Source: Daldinia sp. FL1419 (taxonomy: Eukaryota > Ascomycota > Sordariomycetes > Xylariales > Hypoxylaceae). From it: a DNA stretch of 64,000 bases. The DNA is taken from positions 124,001 to 188,000 of the forward strand of contig MU623376.1 in NCBI GenBank assembly GCA_025201765.1, written 5' to 3'. A program made the translations under genes and the position numbers. Of the stretch, positions 1 through 11,200 are shown in pieces; positions within the stretch are counted from its first letter, which is position 1; the number at the start of each line of letters is the position of its first letter. The notes beneath the pieces were generated by a model. The model had not been told where the DNA came from. It worked only from the letters and a program-made list of their open reading frames with translations, and ran no database searches.

Positions 1-1511
1 ACGCTACGCTCGACTCGGAGTTACCCGTCTGGTTATTCATCCAAGGTGGAGGTTCGTCACCAATACCTCTTCTGCACAATAACGAACTCTCCCCTTTCGA
101 TCTGTTCCTTAACCTCCAATCCGAAAATATCCCAACGACGTATCCTTTCTAACCAAGATGAACAGGCTACACAGTCAACAGCAACGCCAACTGGAACGGC
201 ACCGCCGTGGTCGAGCGCTCAGGCCACAACATTATCCTCGTCAACTTCAACTACCGTGTCGGACTCTGGGGCTTCCTGGCTAGCGACCGTGTGCGCGCTG
301 GCGGGGCGGGCGACCTGAACGTCGGGCTACGAGACCAAAGAGCAGTCATGCGTTGGATCAAGCGGTATATCACGCAGTTCGGCGGAGACCCGGAGCACGT
401 CGTTATCCACGGTGCTTCGGCTGGCGCCGGCTCCGTGGCGCTGCATTTGTTGATTTCGTATGCGGAGGGGGGCAAGACGCAGCCAGGGAATAGTACGGGC
501 ACGGGTAGTAGTAATAGTAGCGAGAACCTATTCGTTGGTGCCGTGGGAGAATCCCCATTCTTCCCCGCGCAGCCTACCGTCGCGGATCTAGAATGGCAAT
601 TCGACCTTGTGCTTTCGCAGACAGGATGTGCCAACGAACAAGACCCAATGTCCTGTCTCCGAAGCAAAGACACTACCACCCTGCAACAACTCGCCAACAT
701 CCCCTCCGCATTTCCCAACCGTCCCGGTCCACCCGACCCCTTACCCCTGTTCTACTGGACGCCCTGCATCGACGGCTCTCTCCTCCCGGACTCCCCTTCG
801 GTGCTCTTCTCCCAGGGCTCCTTCGTCGACGTACCTATCGTAATGGGCACGACGTCGAACGAAGGCACGGTGTTCACCCCGACCGGACTCTCGTCGCCAG
901 AGGAAATGACGATATTCCTACGCAACAACTACCCGCACCTGTCCGATTCGCAATCTTCCAACTTCTCCTCCGAGTACCCGCAGGAAGCCGCCGTGCCCCT
1001 CCACGGCACATATTTCCCGTCCGCGGCCGCCGCGTACGGCGAAGCGACGTTCATATGTCCCACCAACAACATCCTGTCGGCCTATACCCGGCGCCGGGAT
1101 AATTCCCTGCGCGCCTGGAGTTATCGGTACGACGTCTACGACCAGATCAACGCGGCGGAGGGCGTTGGCGTGCCGCATATATGGGAGTCGTGGGCTGTGT
1201 TCGGTCCGGATAGCCAGCAGGGCCCCGGGGGCGGGCCGGCGAGTTATTACGACCAGGCGGCGCCCGTGGTGCCGTGGGTTATGGATTATTGGATCTCGTT
1301 TGTGCGGACTTTGGACCCGTCTACGTTGCGGACGCCGGGGGCTCCGGTGTGGGCGTTGTGGGATGCGGAGGGGAATGGTACAACTAGTGGTGAAAGATTA
1401 CTCATGCAAATCGGCAATTTCTCGATGGAGACGGTGCCGGATGATCAGTGGGAAAGGTGTGACTTTTGGAAGGGATTGGCGACTGGGCTGCAGCAGAGGA
1501 AGAGACGGTGA
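1..1511 (+). CDS. Type-B carboxylesterase/lipase, 5' truncated by window edge
   Basis: This is an alpha/beta-hydrolase of the COesterase family, which cleaves carboxylic esters; fungal members are often secreted. The N-terminal part lies outside the window. Exon 1 (reading from nt 3) ends in LPVWLFIQGGG, the oxyanion-hole motif. A GT-AG intron at 52-165, with a branch-like TTCTAAC, restores the frame into exon 2 (GYTVNSNANWNG, then NFNYRVGLWGF). The nucleophile Ser is at 417-419 in GASAG, the acidic residue is the Glu of SNEGT at 861-863, and the His of GVPHIW is at 1176-1178, so the triad is complete. The elbow reads GASAGAGS, where the classical family has GESAGG. Cysteines and N-x-S/T sites in exon 2 fit an exported protein. 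The substrate cannot be told from the sequence. Confidence 0.93.
52..165 (+). other. Intron of the carboxylesterase gene
   Basis: GT at 52-53 and AG at 164-165. Removing these 114 bases joins GGG to GYTVN without a frame break and reconstitutes the family's conserved IQGGG-Y segment. Confidence 0.85.
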
Positions 1512-1761
1512 TGAGGTTTGGATATGCGCGGCTTTGATATGATGACGATTTATTCAACTGATGACTAGAACCTAGAGCCGTTCCATGTCATGAACGATAC
1601 TCTAGATAGAATATACTGATTGAAAATATACATAGTTATACTCATTGTAGACTTATTCCAGAATACACATCGGCTATATCACGATTAAATAGGCTATGTC
1701 CCGTATGATCTAGTTAACAAATCTTTTGTTAGATCTCTTCTACGCTATCTACCCAGAGCCT

Positions 1762-4443
1762 CTAAGGTGCTTTAGTCCACCTCGTCTCGAATATAGACAC
1801 CATATTTAAGCGACGTCCTTGTGAATCCCATAGAGATCTACAAGGTACTGTCGCTCTCTTACTTAACCAAGACGTTGCATCCTCGCCGAACCCAAAAGAT
1901 TCGGGATCAACATAGGTGAGTTTGGATTTAAGTCCGATTGTAGAATCAGCAGACTCCGAACCCGCTAGCAATTCTATTAGAGAATTCTTGACGACTGCTG
2001 CAGAGCGATCCACTGCGTTGTTAAAGCCCACAGCATTGGTGAGGGGTAAAGATGAAGTAGCGCTCTCGATCGCTCGGTAGACCGCGGCCGTCTGGACAAA
2101 CACGTCACCTGAGGGGGACTCGACAACGACGTGGTGCAAGAGGGGATCTTCCGAAGACTCTCCACCGCCAATAGCATACAACCGGATAGATCCGGCGTCT
2201 ACGCTCGCGAATCCCAAATGCGCATGCCACTCCACACCAGCCGAACGCGGTAACTCTTCGACCTCAGCGGAGAAGACCAACGGCGTCGGCTTTCGAGACG
2301 CTTTGCCATCTTGAGCGTCGGCGTAAGCATCTGCGTCGAAATCCTTCAAGACTTCCCAATCGGGAAGACTTGGTCTGGAAGTGGTATCTTGGCTGCTGTC
2401 GCCGTAAGTCATATATGCAGGATTATATTTTCGATCCCACGGATCCGGCTCCTCTACCGCGTCTGTCGACAGACTAGAGGATGCCACGTGCGCTGCTATC
2501 CACGCCGCAGAAGCGAGCAGGGCATTGCGTCTCGCTTCCGAACGGAGGGCCGAGCGCGGTAGGTAGGCCACGGCGCTGCTCCACCATTGGACTTGCATCT
2601 CACCGCCAACACGCCAGAGGTATTGCAGCGCTAGGGTTATTTGCAATGCGAGGCTGCTACCGTCTTTCGGTATCGGAGGCAGGGTCATGGAGGCGGGTAC
2701 CAAGGGTATCTGGCCCGCGATGGACACCGCAAGAGGGGATTTGGAATTTTGGGCATCGTTATTCTGACCCTCGTCGCTCCTTAGCAGGGGATACGCGACC
2801 GCTTGACTGTATGGGCCGATGTTGGCTGGAGCCCAGTACGACCTTGACTGAACATGCAGGCCACGCCTGTCATTTCGCCTCATTTGAGGCTGAACGGTGA
2901 GAAGAATGGTAATGTCAGCACCTTGAGGTAACAACAAGTCTCCACATGAAATAGTTACTCGAGCAGGAGGGTTTGGTTCGTGGAATAGAGCCCCGTAGAG
3001 TTTGTTAACGGTCGGGAAGTCTGCCATGCGTCGCAGCACGATGATAGAATTGACGATTGCAGTTGACGGTAAGGTATGTTCGCGCAACCGTCGACGAACC
3101 TCGCCAACTATCCTGGTTGTTTGATTTTCAATGCCCCCCGAATTTCCAACAAAGTACCAGTCTTTACTACTGGACTCGGTGTATTTGAACCGAGAGGAGC
3201 TCGACGAAGGCGACGGCAATGCCTGAGAAGACTCGTCATAATCGTACTCAAGCTTGTCCTCATCTTTTAGAGAGTCGAGAACAGTCTCAAATCCCAGATC
3301 GAGCAGGTCAGGAATACGAATACCAAAACTATCTGTCTGAGATAATGTATCTAAATCCGACTTAGCCTCAACTCTAGCTCTACGTATACTCAACCAGGCG
3401 CTTCCGCCGCCCTCACGTATGATTTTCTTATCATCTTCGTCTATCACTATTCGTCCCCTAAACAGCGCTGGCGGGCCGTCTACGACAAGTGTCTCGAACT
3501 CGCCTCCCTCTCCCAAGACAGCTCCCCTTCCCCCATCACCCCCAAAGCGGCGGAGTGCCCGGCGGATGCGAGACACAGCGGGCTCTCCCGTCACATTTTC
3601 CCACAGAAACTCCTCTCCCAAGCCAGCGCTAGCTACCTTCACGATGCGAGCTTCCAGCCCAGCAACCGCCATATCGCGGAGCAGCTGCGCACCATCGCTC
3701 TCATTGGTACCTGCAGCCTGATCATCTGTAGCGGTAAAGGGCAGCGGAAGCTCGGGGAACTGCCAAAGATACGCCAGAGGCACTAATCCCAGCCTCAGAG
3801 CGACGGATTCAACGCGGGTTCGTTGGTATGTCGATAGTATAGCGCCTGTACACAGGGCGTTGACATCTGGGTGGGCCTTGAGAACAGCACGCAATAGCGG
3901 GACAAGGGACTCTGTCTCATCCTCGTCTTCGCGGTGACCATCAGGGTCCTGGTAGCTTATGCCATGGTCCACCGCTGTTCCCAGGATAGGCCGGCGGAAT
4001 AGAGGTAGTCCCGTGGCCTGTGCATATAATGGAATAACCTGGTGACCCACGGTCTGGTACATGAAACTATTCAGGTCGGCCTCATCTTCCTCGCAGCTAC
4101 TATGGTCCATTTCCAATGTCGAGCATGAAGATGAAGTAGAGCATGAAGGGTGCTGGGGGTCCGGATCCACGCCGGGAGAGATCCGTATGGTAGTGGTAGT
4201 AGTGGTACCGGCATCGGCCCCATTTTCCTTTTCCTCTTCAGCTTCAGTTTTATCTGTGGTAGTAGCAGTAGTGGTAATGGCATCTCTGCTATTACTACTA
4301 GTACTGGCGGCTGTAGGTGGCGGGTGGAGGTTGGCTAGAGCTACAACGCGGTGTCCATTCGCCAGGCAGTGGAGAATGGAGTAGAAGCTATCCTTTCCCC
4401 CGGAGACGAGCGCGACAACATGTAGGGGTCCGTCCGCTGCCAT
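1762..4443 (-). CDS. DPH6: Diphthine--ammonia ligase (Dph6) with C-terminal RidA/YjgF-like domains
   Basis: Dph6 catalyses the last, ATP-dependent amidation of diphthine to diphthamide on eEF2 in the cytoplasm. The 893-residue protein is one exon. The N-terminal PP-loop SGGKDS is at residues 14-19. The family signature GAILSTYQRTRVE follows near residue 200 and GEGGEFETLVVDGP near 310. The C-terminal half carries a RidA-like segment with GPYSQAV near 540 and a second, weaker one after about 700, as in yeast YLR143W-type proteins. Residues of about 43-120 are a Thr/Ser/Glu-rich low-complexity insertion between the first strand and the next conserved block (FMYQTVGHQVIPLYAQATGLPL). The ATG at 4443 is chosen because the PP-loop follows directly. 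Confidence 0.93.
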   Translation of the reverse strand: MAADGPLHVVALVSGGKDSFYSILHCLANGHRVVALANLHPPPTAASTSSNSRDAITTTATTTDKTEAEEEKENGADAGTTTTTTIRISPGVDPDPQHPSCSTSSSCSTLEMDHSSCEEDEADLNSFMYQTVGHQVIPLYAQATGLPLFRRPILGTAVDHGISYQDPDGHREDEDETESLVPLLRAVLKAHPDVNALCTGAILSTYQRTRVESVALRLGLVPLAYLWQFPELPLPFTATDDQAAGTNESDGAQLLRDMAVAGLEARIVKVASAGLGEEFLWENVTGEPAVSRIRRALRRFGGDGGRGAVLGEGGEFETLVVDGPPALFRGRIVIDEDDKKIIREGGGSAWLSIRRARVEAKSDLDTLSQTDSFGIRIPDLLDLGFETVLDSLKDEDKLEYDYDESSQALPSPSSSSSRFKYTESSSKDWYFVGNSGGIENQTTRIVGEVRRRLREHTLPSTAIVNSIIVLRRMADFPTVNKLYGALFHEPNPPARVTISCGDLLLPQGADITILLTVQPQMRRNDRRGLHVQSRSYWAPANIGPYSQAVAYPLLRSDEGQNNDAQNSKSPLAVSIAGQIPLVPASMTLPPIPKDGSSLALQITLALQYLWRVGGEMQVQWWSSAVAYLPRSALRSEARRNALLASAAWIAAHVASSSLSTDAVEEPDPWDRKYNPAYMTYGDSSQDTTSRPSLPDWEVLKDFDADAYADAQDGKASRKPTPLVFSAEVEELPRSAGVEWHAHLGFASVDAGSIRLYAIGGGESSEDPLLHHVVVESPSGDVFVQTAAVYRAIESATSSLPLTNAVGFNNAVDRSAAVVKNSLIELLAGSESADSTIGLKSKLTYVDPESFGFGEDATSWLSKRATVPCRSLWDSQGRRLNMVSIFETRWTKAP

Positions 4444-6229
4444 GGCATGGGTATTCGGTAATTGGCAAAGGCCTGACAGCTACCAATTTCGGAGAAATAG
4501 AAAAGAAATCGAATAGTCTATCAGCCTAGTGAACTAACAGGGAGTCATTTCTCTCTGTACAAGGGTTTCTTTGGGAGGCACTACTATCGCGACTTTCAGT
4601 GTGGCACGATTGCCTCACTTTTTTCTTAGCTATATCTCAGCTGATCTCGGCGTGTTATGACTTCATATAAGATCTTTTAGATAGCGGGCTTTTGAACCTT
4701 GAACGATGGCTTGGCTGCTAACGTCGACGAGGTTTAGATGTAGTCTTAGTATGAGGACCAGTACAGTCCCAACATAGTGTTATAGATAACCGCATTAACA
4801 TGAAAGCTAATGAAATACCAAGCTAATAAGCGAATCTACAGTGATCTATGCGGATAGTTCCTCAGACGGTGTCGACTTAGCGGGGTTTCGGATGGTTGAA
4901 AAGTCCAGAAACTAGAAATTATTAGGAAACGATTTTGTATCAGCAGGTATCGGAATGGAAAAAAAATAGTTAGCCGACTAAAAGCGCTCTATCGTAGTAG
5001 ACTAGACGAGATACGAGGTTTACTGTTTCGTTATCCGTTATCTAGAATTTCAGTAGTGGTAAGAGTACCTACCTAAATACCTGTAGTTTGACAAAAGTCC
5101 CGTTGGTACACCTGTAACTATGCGTTTTTCTTGAAGTTTTGGAGTAAAAAGTTAGACGGACCGCACCCGCACCCGGGCTAACTCTCGGACTCGACGTCCC
5201 AAATGACATAACCACGAAACTTAAATCTTTTGAAACGTATTGAGATAGTAGCTATTACAGGTAACTACGCGAAGATTATGCACCTAGGTACAGAGAGGTA
5301 CTTTATTATACAAAAGAACTCGTCCTCATATGGAACTTCTAGTTGCATCTCGAATACACATATACACATACACTAATAAAGCTTCACTAACACACATATC
5401 TATACACATACGCATTACACAGCGCGTCATTTGAACTACACATTTAAAATAGCAGAATACTAGAATATTTTCACATCACAAAACGCACATTGCAAATAAA
5501 AAAAGAACCAACTTATTACTGGCGACGAAATCCATTGCTAGATTTAATTTCCTATCTTTACATAGGTTTTGCTTAGGGCTATCCTTCTTGTGACCAGCAC
5601 CGCCACGATACCCATCGCAATAAATGAGGTCGGGAAATAAACTGAGTAACTAGAAATTAGACACACGAAGAGGGATTCAGTAGAAGGAAGCCTTCCCCAA
5701 TCCAACACCCCCCTCTTTTCTTTATTCCTCCCCATCGTCCTCTCACTGATCGTGTCCTACCGCGAGGACGGCTGCTCTGCCCCGCCCCGCTGTAAAAATT
5801 ACAACGAGCGTAGAGAATTATAAGCCGCCGAAGATAGTGTATAACGTTGCTTTCCATGGCCAAATCCGCCTCTGTATGGTTTTATCAAAATGCCTTCCCA
5901 ATTCGCGCCTCGTCACCAAAAACCGTTGTATCCCTGAAAGGCTGCCTTAACCGCTCCCTTGAGCTTTTTTGTAAATAGTCGTCACAATTGGAAGAAAAAT
6001 GTTTTCACAATAATGGTACAAGAAGACAAGTCGATGCTGAAAAAATCAAAGTGCAACTTTTGTAGTCCTCTCTACCTAGGCCTTGAGACCAGATCCATGA
6101 ATGCGCTCGCGGGGAATCGGTCGAATGTGTGAAAGTCATTATGTCATTAATGGGCGTACGCCGAGATCTAAATAAAAGTCTCAAGGCGTGTATATCTGAT
6201 CTCAATCCTTCCCGAGGAATTTGGACGAT
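4444..6229. other. Intergenic: DPH6 upstream region and MSN2 downstream region
   Basis: This 1.8 kb holds no ORF with family resemblance or coding-like codon bias. It contains the presumed promoter of DPH6 next to 4443 and the 3' flank of MSN2. A run of CA/TA-rich repeats (ACACATATACACATAC-like) lies at about 5350-5410. Confidence 0.6.
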
Positions 6230-8215
6230 TTATTCAGATCGCTTGCGCTTCTTCTTGCCCTGGCTCTCACTGGGAGATTCGTCTGACGAAAGGTCGCTAG
6301 CGCTACCGGGAACCTCGGATGCCACTTGGAAGAGCACCTTTCCATAATTGGCGTAGTCTGTTTCTCCAGCTGGCATCAAATCAAGACCCTCTTCGCTAGC
6401 GTCGATGAGATTCATGACGATAGCACCGCTGCCGTGGGTTCGCGCGTGTTGAGATAAGTTGTCGCTTCGAGAGAACTTCTTACCGCACTCATGGCACTCG
6501 AAGGGCTTCTCTTGCGTGTGTAGAGAGCGGTAATGACGTTTCAAATGTTCTTGTCGACGGAAGCGGCGGTTGCATAGTTCACAGACGAATGTCTTACTGG
6601 GATCCTCAGTTAACGACTGCTTGCGGCCTCGGCGGTTTGGTGGAGCAGGTAGAGCAGTAGGTGCACTCGACCCCGATGATGATCCGGCGTTGCTGCTGGC
6701 TTGAGTTGTCTCGTTTTGAGCTGATTGTTGCTGTTGTTCTTCACTCTGGCCAGAGCTGGCATCGGCAGCAACATTCATGATGGGAACTGCCTTGCGCGAT
6801 TCCTTTTTGGCCTTCTTGAACTTCTTGTCCTTGTGCGAATCAGCTTCGCATGAGCTTGTGGGGCTGGAAAGGCCAGAAACTGAAGTGTCCTCAGTATCGA
6901 AATCACTTTCAGCAAAGAAGGACTCGTGACCCAGAGAAAGGGTAGTAGAACAGGTACCAGATCGCGGTCTCTTCACGTCTGCACCAGATTGCTCATTAAT
7001 GTTGACTAAGCGATTGACGAAGTCGTCTTCGGATTCCAAGTCAGAGATATCTTCAAAAGCAGGAAGACCGTGTTGAAGCCCAGGGTTAAAATCGAAGTTG
7101 TCAGGGAGTGATTGTTTTTGGAGAGCTTCACCCCTGAATTCTTCCAACGCGACAGGGGCAGTGAACTCGGACGATAAAGTGGGGTTCGACACACCGCCAA
7201 CAGTTAAATTCCGAGGGTCGCAGAAATCAACGTCTTGTTCCGATGCAACGGATCGTGCATAAGGTGACGGAGATGGTGATAAGGAAGGGCAGGAAGTCGG
7301 CGAAAGATGATCGTTTGAGAAGCTAGAAGTAACTGGAGGTGCCTGTGCAGATTGCGATTGCAAATAAACTGTTCGAGTTGAAAAAAATTTAAAGTTAGCG
7401 ACTTAAAGTTTCCCCCTTAGGCTTAGAAAAAAAAGAGATAGGCAAGATAAGCGGTGAATTTCCATTCCAGAGCCCCGCCAGCCCACCCCAAAACTCAACT
7501 ACAACTCGACTTCCCTTGCAATTCTGGGGGGGTTGCCTTTTTCTTCTTAATTTTCGCGAGAAATCAACAACCCGATCCGTCCAGATAAACCCTTTTTTTT
7601 TTTTCATTCAAAAAGAAAAAAAAAATCCAAATAGAATAAAGACCTACCAGGTGTCAAAGGAGGCGAGCCACAGTTCGCCCAATCTAAACTCTCCATGTTC
7701 TCTGGCATCGTCTCAATTTCAGGCTTCACCATTTCGCATCCCTCAAGTCCATCTAACCCCGAAAACATGGGGTTTAGCGGTGTGGCTAGCATATCGTTCA
7801 TGTTGCATGGGCTACCCATTGAGCTACCTGATGTTGATAGCGGCGGTGTAGCTGGGTAGTAGAAACCATCGTGATCGCAAAGTTCTGTCTCCAACGCCAA
7901 CTTCATAGGTTGGTTTTGTAGTAGAACGGCTGGTCGATGTATGGCTTGAGGTGACGCCATGGGAGTCATATTACTGGGAACTGAAGTGAATACCTTGGCC
8001 GGCATAGGTTGTTGCGAGCAGGACGAATTCGGCCTAGAATAGATCGGCGTAGATGGCAACGTAGGTACAATGGGAAATACCTGTTGCTGCTGCATCTGTT
8101 GGAAGCCTGGTTGTTGACTGAAGTGGCCGTGGTGTCGGTTCTCTGGGTTGGGATCCGGTGTGTAATAGAAGAATGGTGTCGGTCCCATCTGTGAGTTCAT
8201 CATAGTTGGATCCAT
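6230..8215 (-). CDS. MSN2: C2H2 zinc-finger stress-response transcription factor, Msn2/SEB1-like
   Basis: This is a nuclear regulator of the Msn2/Msn4 (SEB1, MoMsn2) type; yeast members bind STRE sites (AGGGG). Two exons are joined as 8215-7648 and 7368-6230, giving 568 residues. The intron restores the conserved SPPLTP-VYLQSQ junction. Conserved blocks are the N-terminal MDPTMM...FFYYTPDPNPENRHHGHF, YSRPNSSCSQ, PATPPLSTSGSSMGSP, CPSLSPSPSPYARS and EQDVDFCDPRNLTV. Two C2H2 fingers (CELCNRRFRRQEHLKRHYRS and CHECGKKFSRSDNLSQHART) lie at about 447-500. The C-terminus ends in a KKKRKR basic patch, a likely nuclear signal. The gene faces a very large upstream non-coding region, so its control may be complex. 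Orthology is assigned from remembered family motifs. Confidence 0.93.
7369..7647 (-). other. Intron of MSN2
   Basis: On the minus strand the donor GTAGGT starts at 7647 and the acceptor AACAG ends at 7369. The intron is 279 bp, the longest supported here. Splicing in phase 1 joins CCT-G to TT-TAT-TTG and gives P-V-Y-L, the family junction. Confidence 0.85.
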
Positions 8216-11200
8216 TATCGTGACTGAATCTACCTCCTGTCAGTCTTAAATGGACTATGGATAACCTTTCTTTCTTACAACCTTCCGAGGAACTGACCTG
8301 ATACCGAGTTTGGTTACGTTTGCTGATAAATCTTTAGAGTATTGAGTATTGACGTTGTCTCTCGTTCGTTTTATATATTAAGTATACTGATAAATTGTAT
8401 TGTACAATACGTTTTGCTTTGGTGGGCGTTTGGCCTAAAGATGGTGGTTTCGGTTCTTGTATATCTGAATGAATGAACGGTCTTGATGTATATCAAAAGA
8501 CCATCTAGTTGCTTATGACTCGTTGTATGTTGCTGTACATGGACCTGTCCTCGACTTGTAACTCCCCGGATATTATAGTCAAGTAAGACTGGCTTGGGAG
8601 AGTAGGATAGGCAGGCGACTTTGTTGTATACTTAAAGAAGGGCAGGATGTTCGAGGAGTAATCGAACGATTCCAAAATGTAGAGTCACGGAAGAAACAAG
8701 AGAACCGATAGGGTTATGAAGAAATAGAAGACAACCTAAGTCGACTGATATGTCGATCACGGACTAGGTAAAATAGTAATGAACGTGGTTGAAGCGAACC
8801 TTGTAGAGGATAATGTAAAATAGTCGAAGCCCGCCCAGATCATCTACACCAGATAAAAGAGTCCATCGATAGGCACTGGAGGGCCTGCGGGTGGAATGGA
8901 AGACCCATAGAGAGAACCCACTCTGCTCAAGGTCACCCATGTCACCCATGTCTGTCTCACTTGGGGAAGCTGACAAGGGGGTCTGAAAGATGGTCCTGGT
9001 CCGTCTAGGTCGTTACCACTGGCTAACCTTGTCTACTGCATGTCTGGGGCAAAACGGAAACATGAGATGAGTGGGTATGTCGACTGGTACACTATGTGGG
9101 CGCAGCCACCGAGCGATTCTAAATCTGGACGACACTAAGAGGAGGGAGAGGTACCGCGTATTGAAAGGTACATTTACGTTATGTCCCATGTATTTATGTA
9201 TTCCATATTATGTATCCCATGTTATGTTCCCATCCCGTCCATGCTTTCTCTGCGCTGCCCCCCATGCTGCCCATGTTTATGTTCTCTTCCCTCTTTTTAT
9301 CAACGGACAGCAGAAACCTTGTCCGACTGGGTCGTACCTATACCTGTTTAAGTACTGCATAACGTGCATAGTTTGTATACACCTTTAAACTCCGTTGGTT
9401 TGTACAATACGCATGCGCAAGCATACGACACCTTGCATATCGCCTAGCACACCGTTCAGAAATGATACGGGCTCTCAGACCCGACCTGGTACCTATCAAG
9501 CGTACATAGTTACATAGTAAAGCTGCATTCGACAACTAAGCATGGGGTTGGTTGTTGGCTCTTCTCTTTTTGGAGTATCCTTTTGGAAGTATTATGTAAA
9601 TTCTATGATAACGAATAGACGGTGAAGCATGAGGTTTAGCCGTCGTCTTTTTCGTTATCTAATAGTTTAAAGACGCTATTCGCGTACATAATTCGTCATA
9701 ATCTAAAATCCATGATATCTACCTACGATACTAATATATCCATATAGATAAGTACCCCAAGGAGATACGGCTGATACGTACATAGCATAATACCTACCTA
9801 CGTAAAGCGTTACATGATGCATAATTCATATTAGTGCTGTCTACGTCTAACGAACGGGTGAGTGAGACGACATCCATAAGCTACAGTAGCTACCTCGGCG
9901 GTCTTCCCCATGCTTCTAGAGCTCTTTAGGAAATTGATTGTCGTAAATGATACTCTGCACAAGTTTTTCTTCTCAGGATTTTCTTGGATGGTTGGAACAT
10001 GCATAGCTATGTCGTATGTATTGTATTGTACAATAGTGAACTGGCTCCTGTGATAGGTGGATTTGGCCGCTGGGCCACAATAGGAAGCAGGCCACACAAT
10101 TTGCATAATTCGTCTCTTTTGCCAAAGCACTAAATTGGTGGTGGTGCCTTGGTGGTTGTGTTCGGCTGCAACATTGCACAGCCAGTCGCTGAACGCCGTC
10201 CAGCCTGCGCGCGACGCGGAGTCCTTTGCGCCAGACCATGGCGCCTATCCAGTAAAACCTGCGTGATGGAATGCAGGTACGAGTAGCCAGACGTCGCTCT
10301 ATGGATCATATTCGTCATTCCGGCGCCTTCACGAGAAAGACTGCGCTTAAAATTAGGCCTCGGACAACCATCTAGACTTGTCCATTGGATCGTGGGCGGC
10401 TTGGGATTTAGAATATCAGAAGCTCCATATGCAACCCGGAACGACAGCCGACAACGATGAAAGGCTATGAAAAGGCTATGAGAGGCTTTTGAAAGCCGGG
10501 AGGCCATACGTTCTCTTCGGGATGAGCAAACAGACTGGCTACAGTGTAAACAATCATAAGTCGCAAATGGCAATAGCGATAATATCGATGACGTTGACCG
10601 CCGGGATAACCTCTCATCAATAACCGCGATATTGGGTTTGATACATAGTACTGGGCTTCTGCAGAAAACTAAAATATGCAGCCGAACAAGCGTTCCGCAT
10701 TTGAGGAATCGCAAACTGCCGGTGATTGGATTTCACTAATAGGCTGTGAGCTGCTGAATGAAGACTTCATTTGGGTGAGGTGAGCGTGGTAAGCATGCAG
10801 TGAGAGGCAGCCTGCCATCGCGTGCGTAATACAACAGTATCAGGCATCGTATTGGATATACATGTCAATCTATATGATTTTTGGTGTGAAGTAGTTCCTA
10901 GTATATGAAGACCAATGATATGTGTGTTTTGCCTAAGCTGGCCTCGCATTGGCGGATTGACCCCAGATTAGCTTGTGATGAAGTAGTTCTTTTCACAATT
11001 TATCTGCTAAAAGCGGTTACATAGATTGGAGTATAGATTGGAATTGGAAACATAGGATCGGCCCCCGAACATTTGTGTGGGTGGCCAAATCCTCCTCCTC
11101 CTCTTCCTCCAAAAAAACAAAAACAAAAAAAAAAAAACGCGCGCGTTCCTGATATGCAAGCACTATACATCGATTCACTACTATTAAGATGCAACCTATT

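Noticed and set aside
10130..10714. 194-residue ORF on the minus strand in the gene desert
   Set aside because: Competing ORFs overlap in other frames, it is rich in Arg/Ser as in random GC-balanced DNA, and no domain is recognised.
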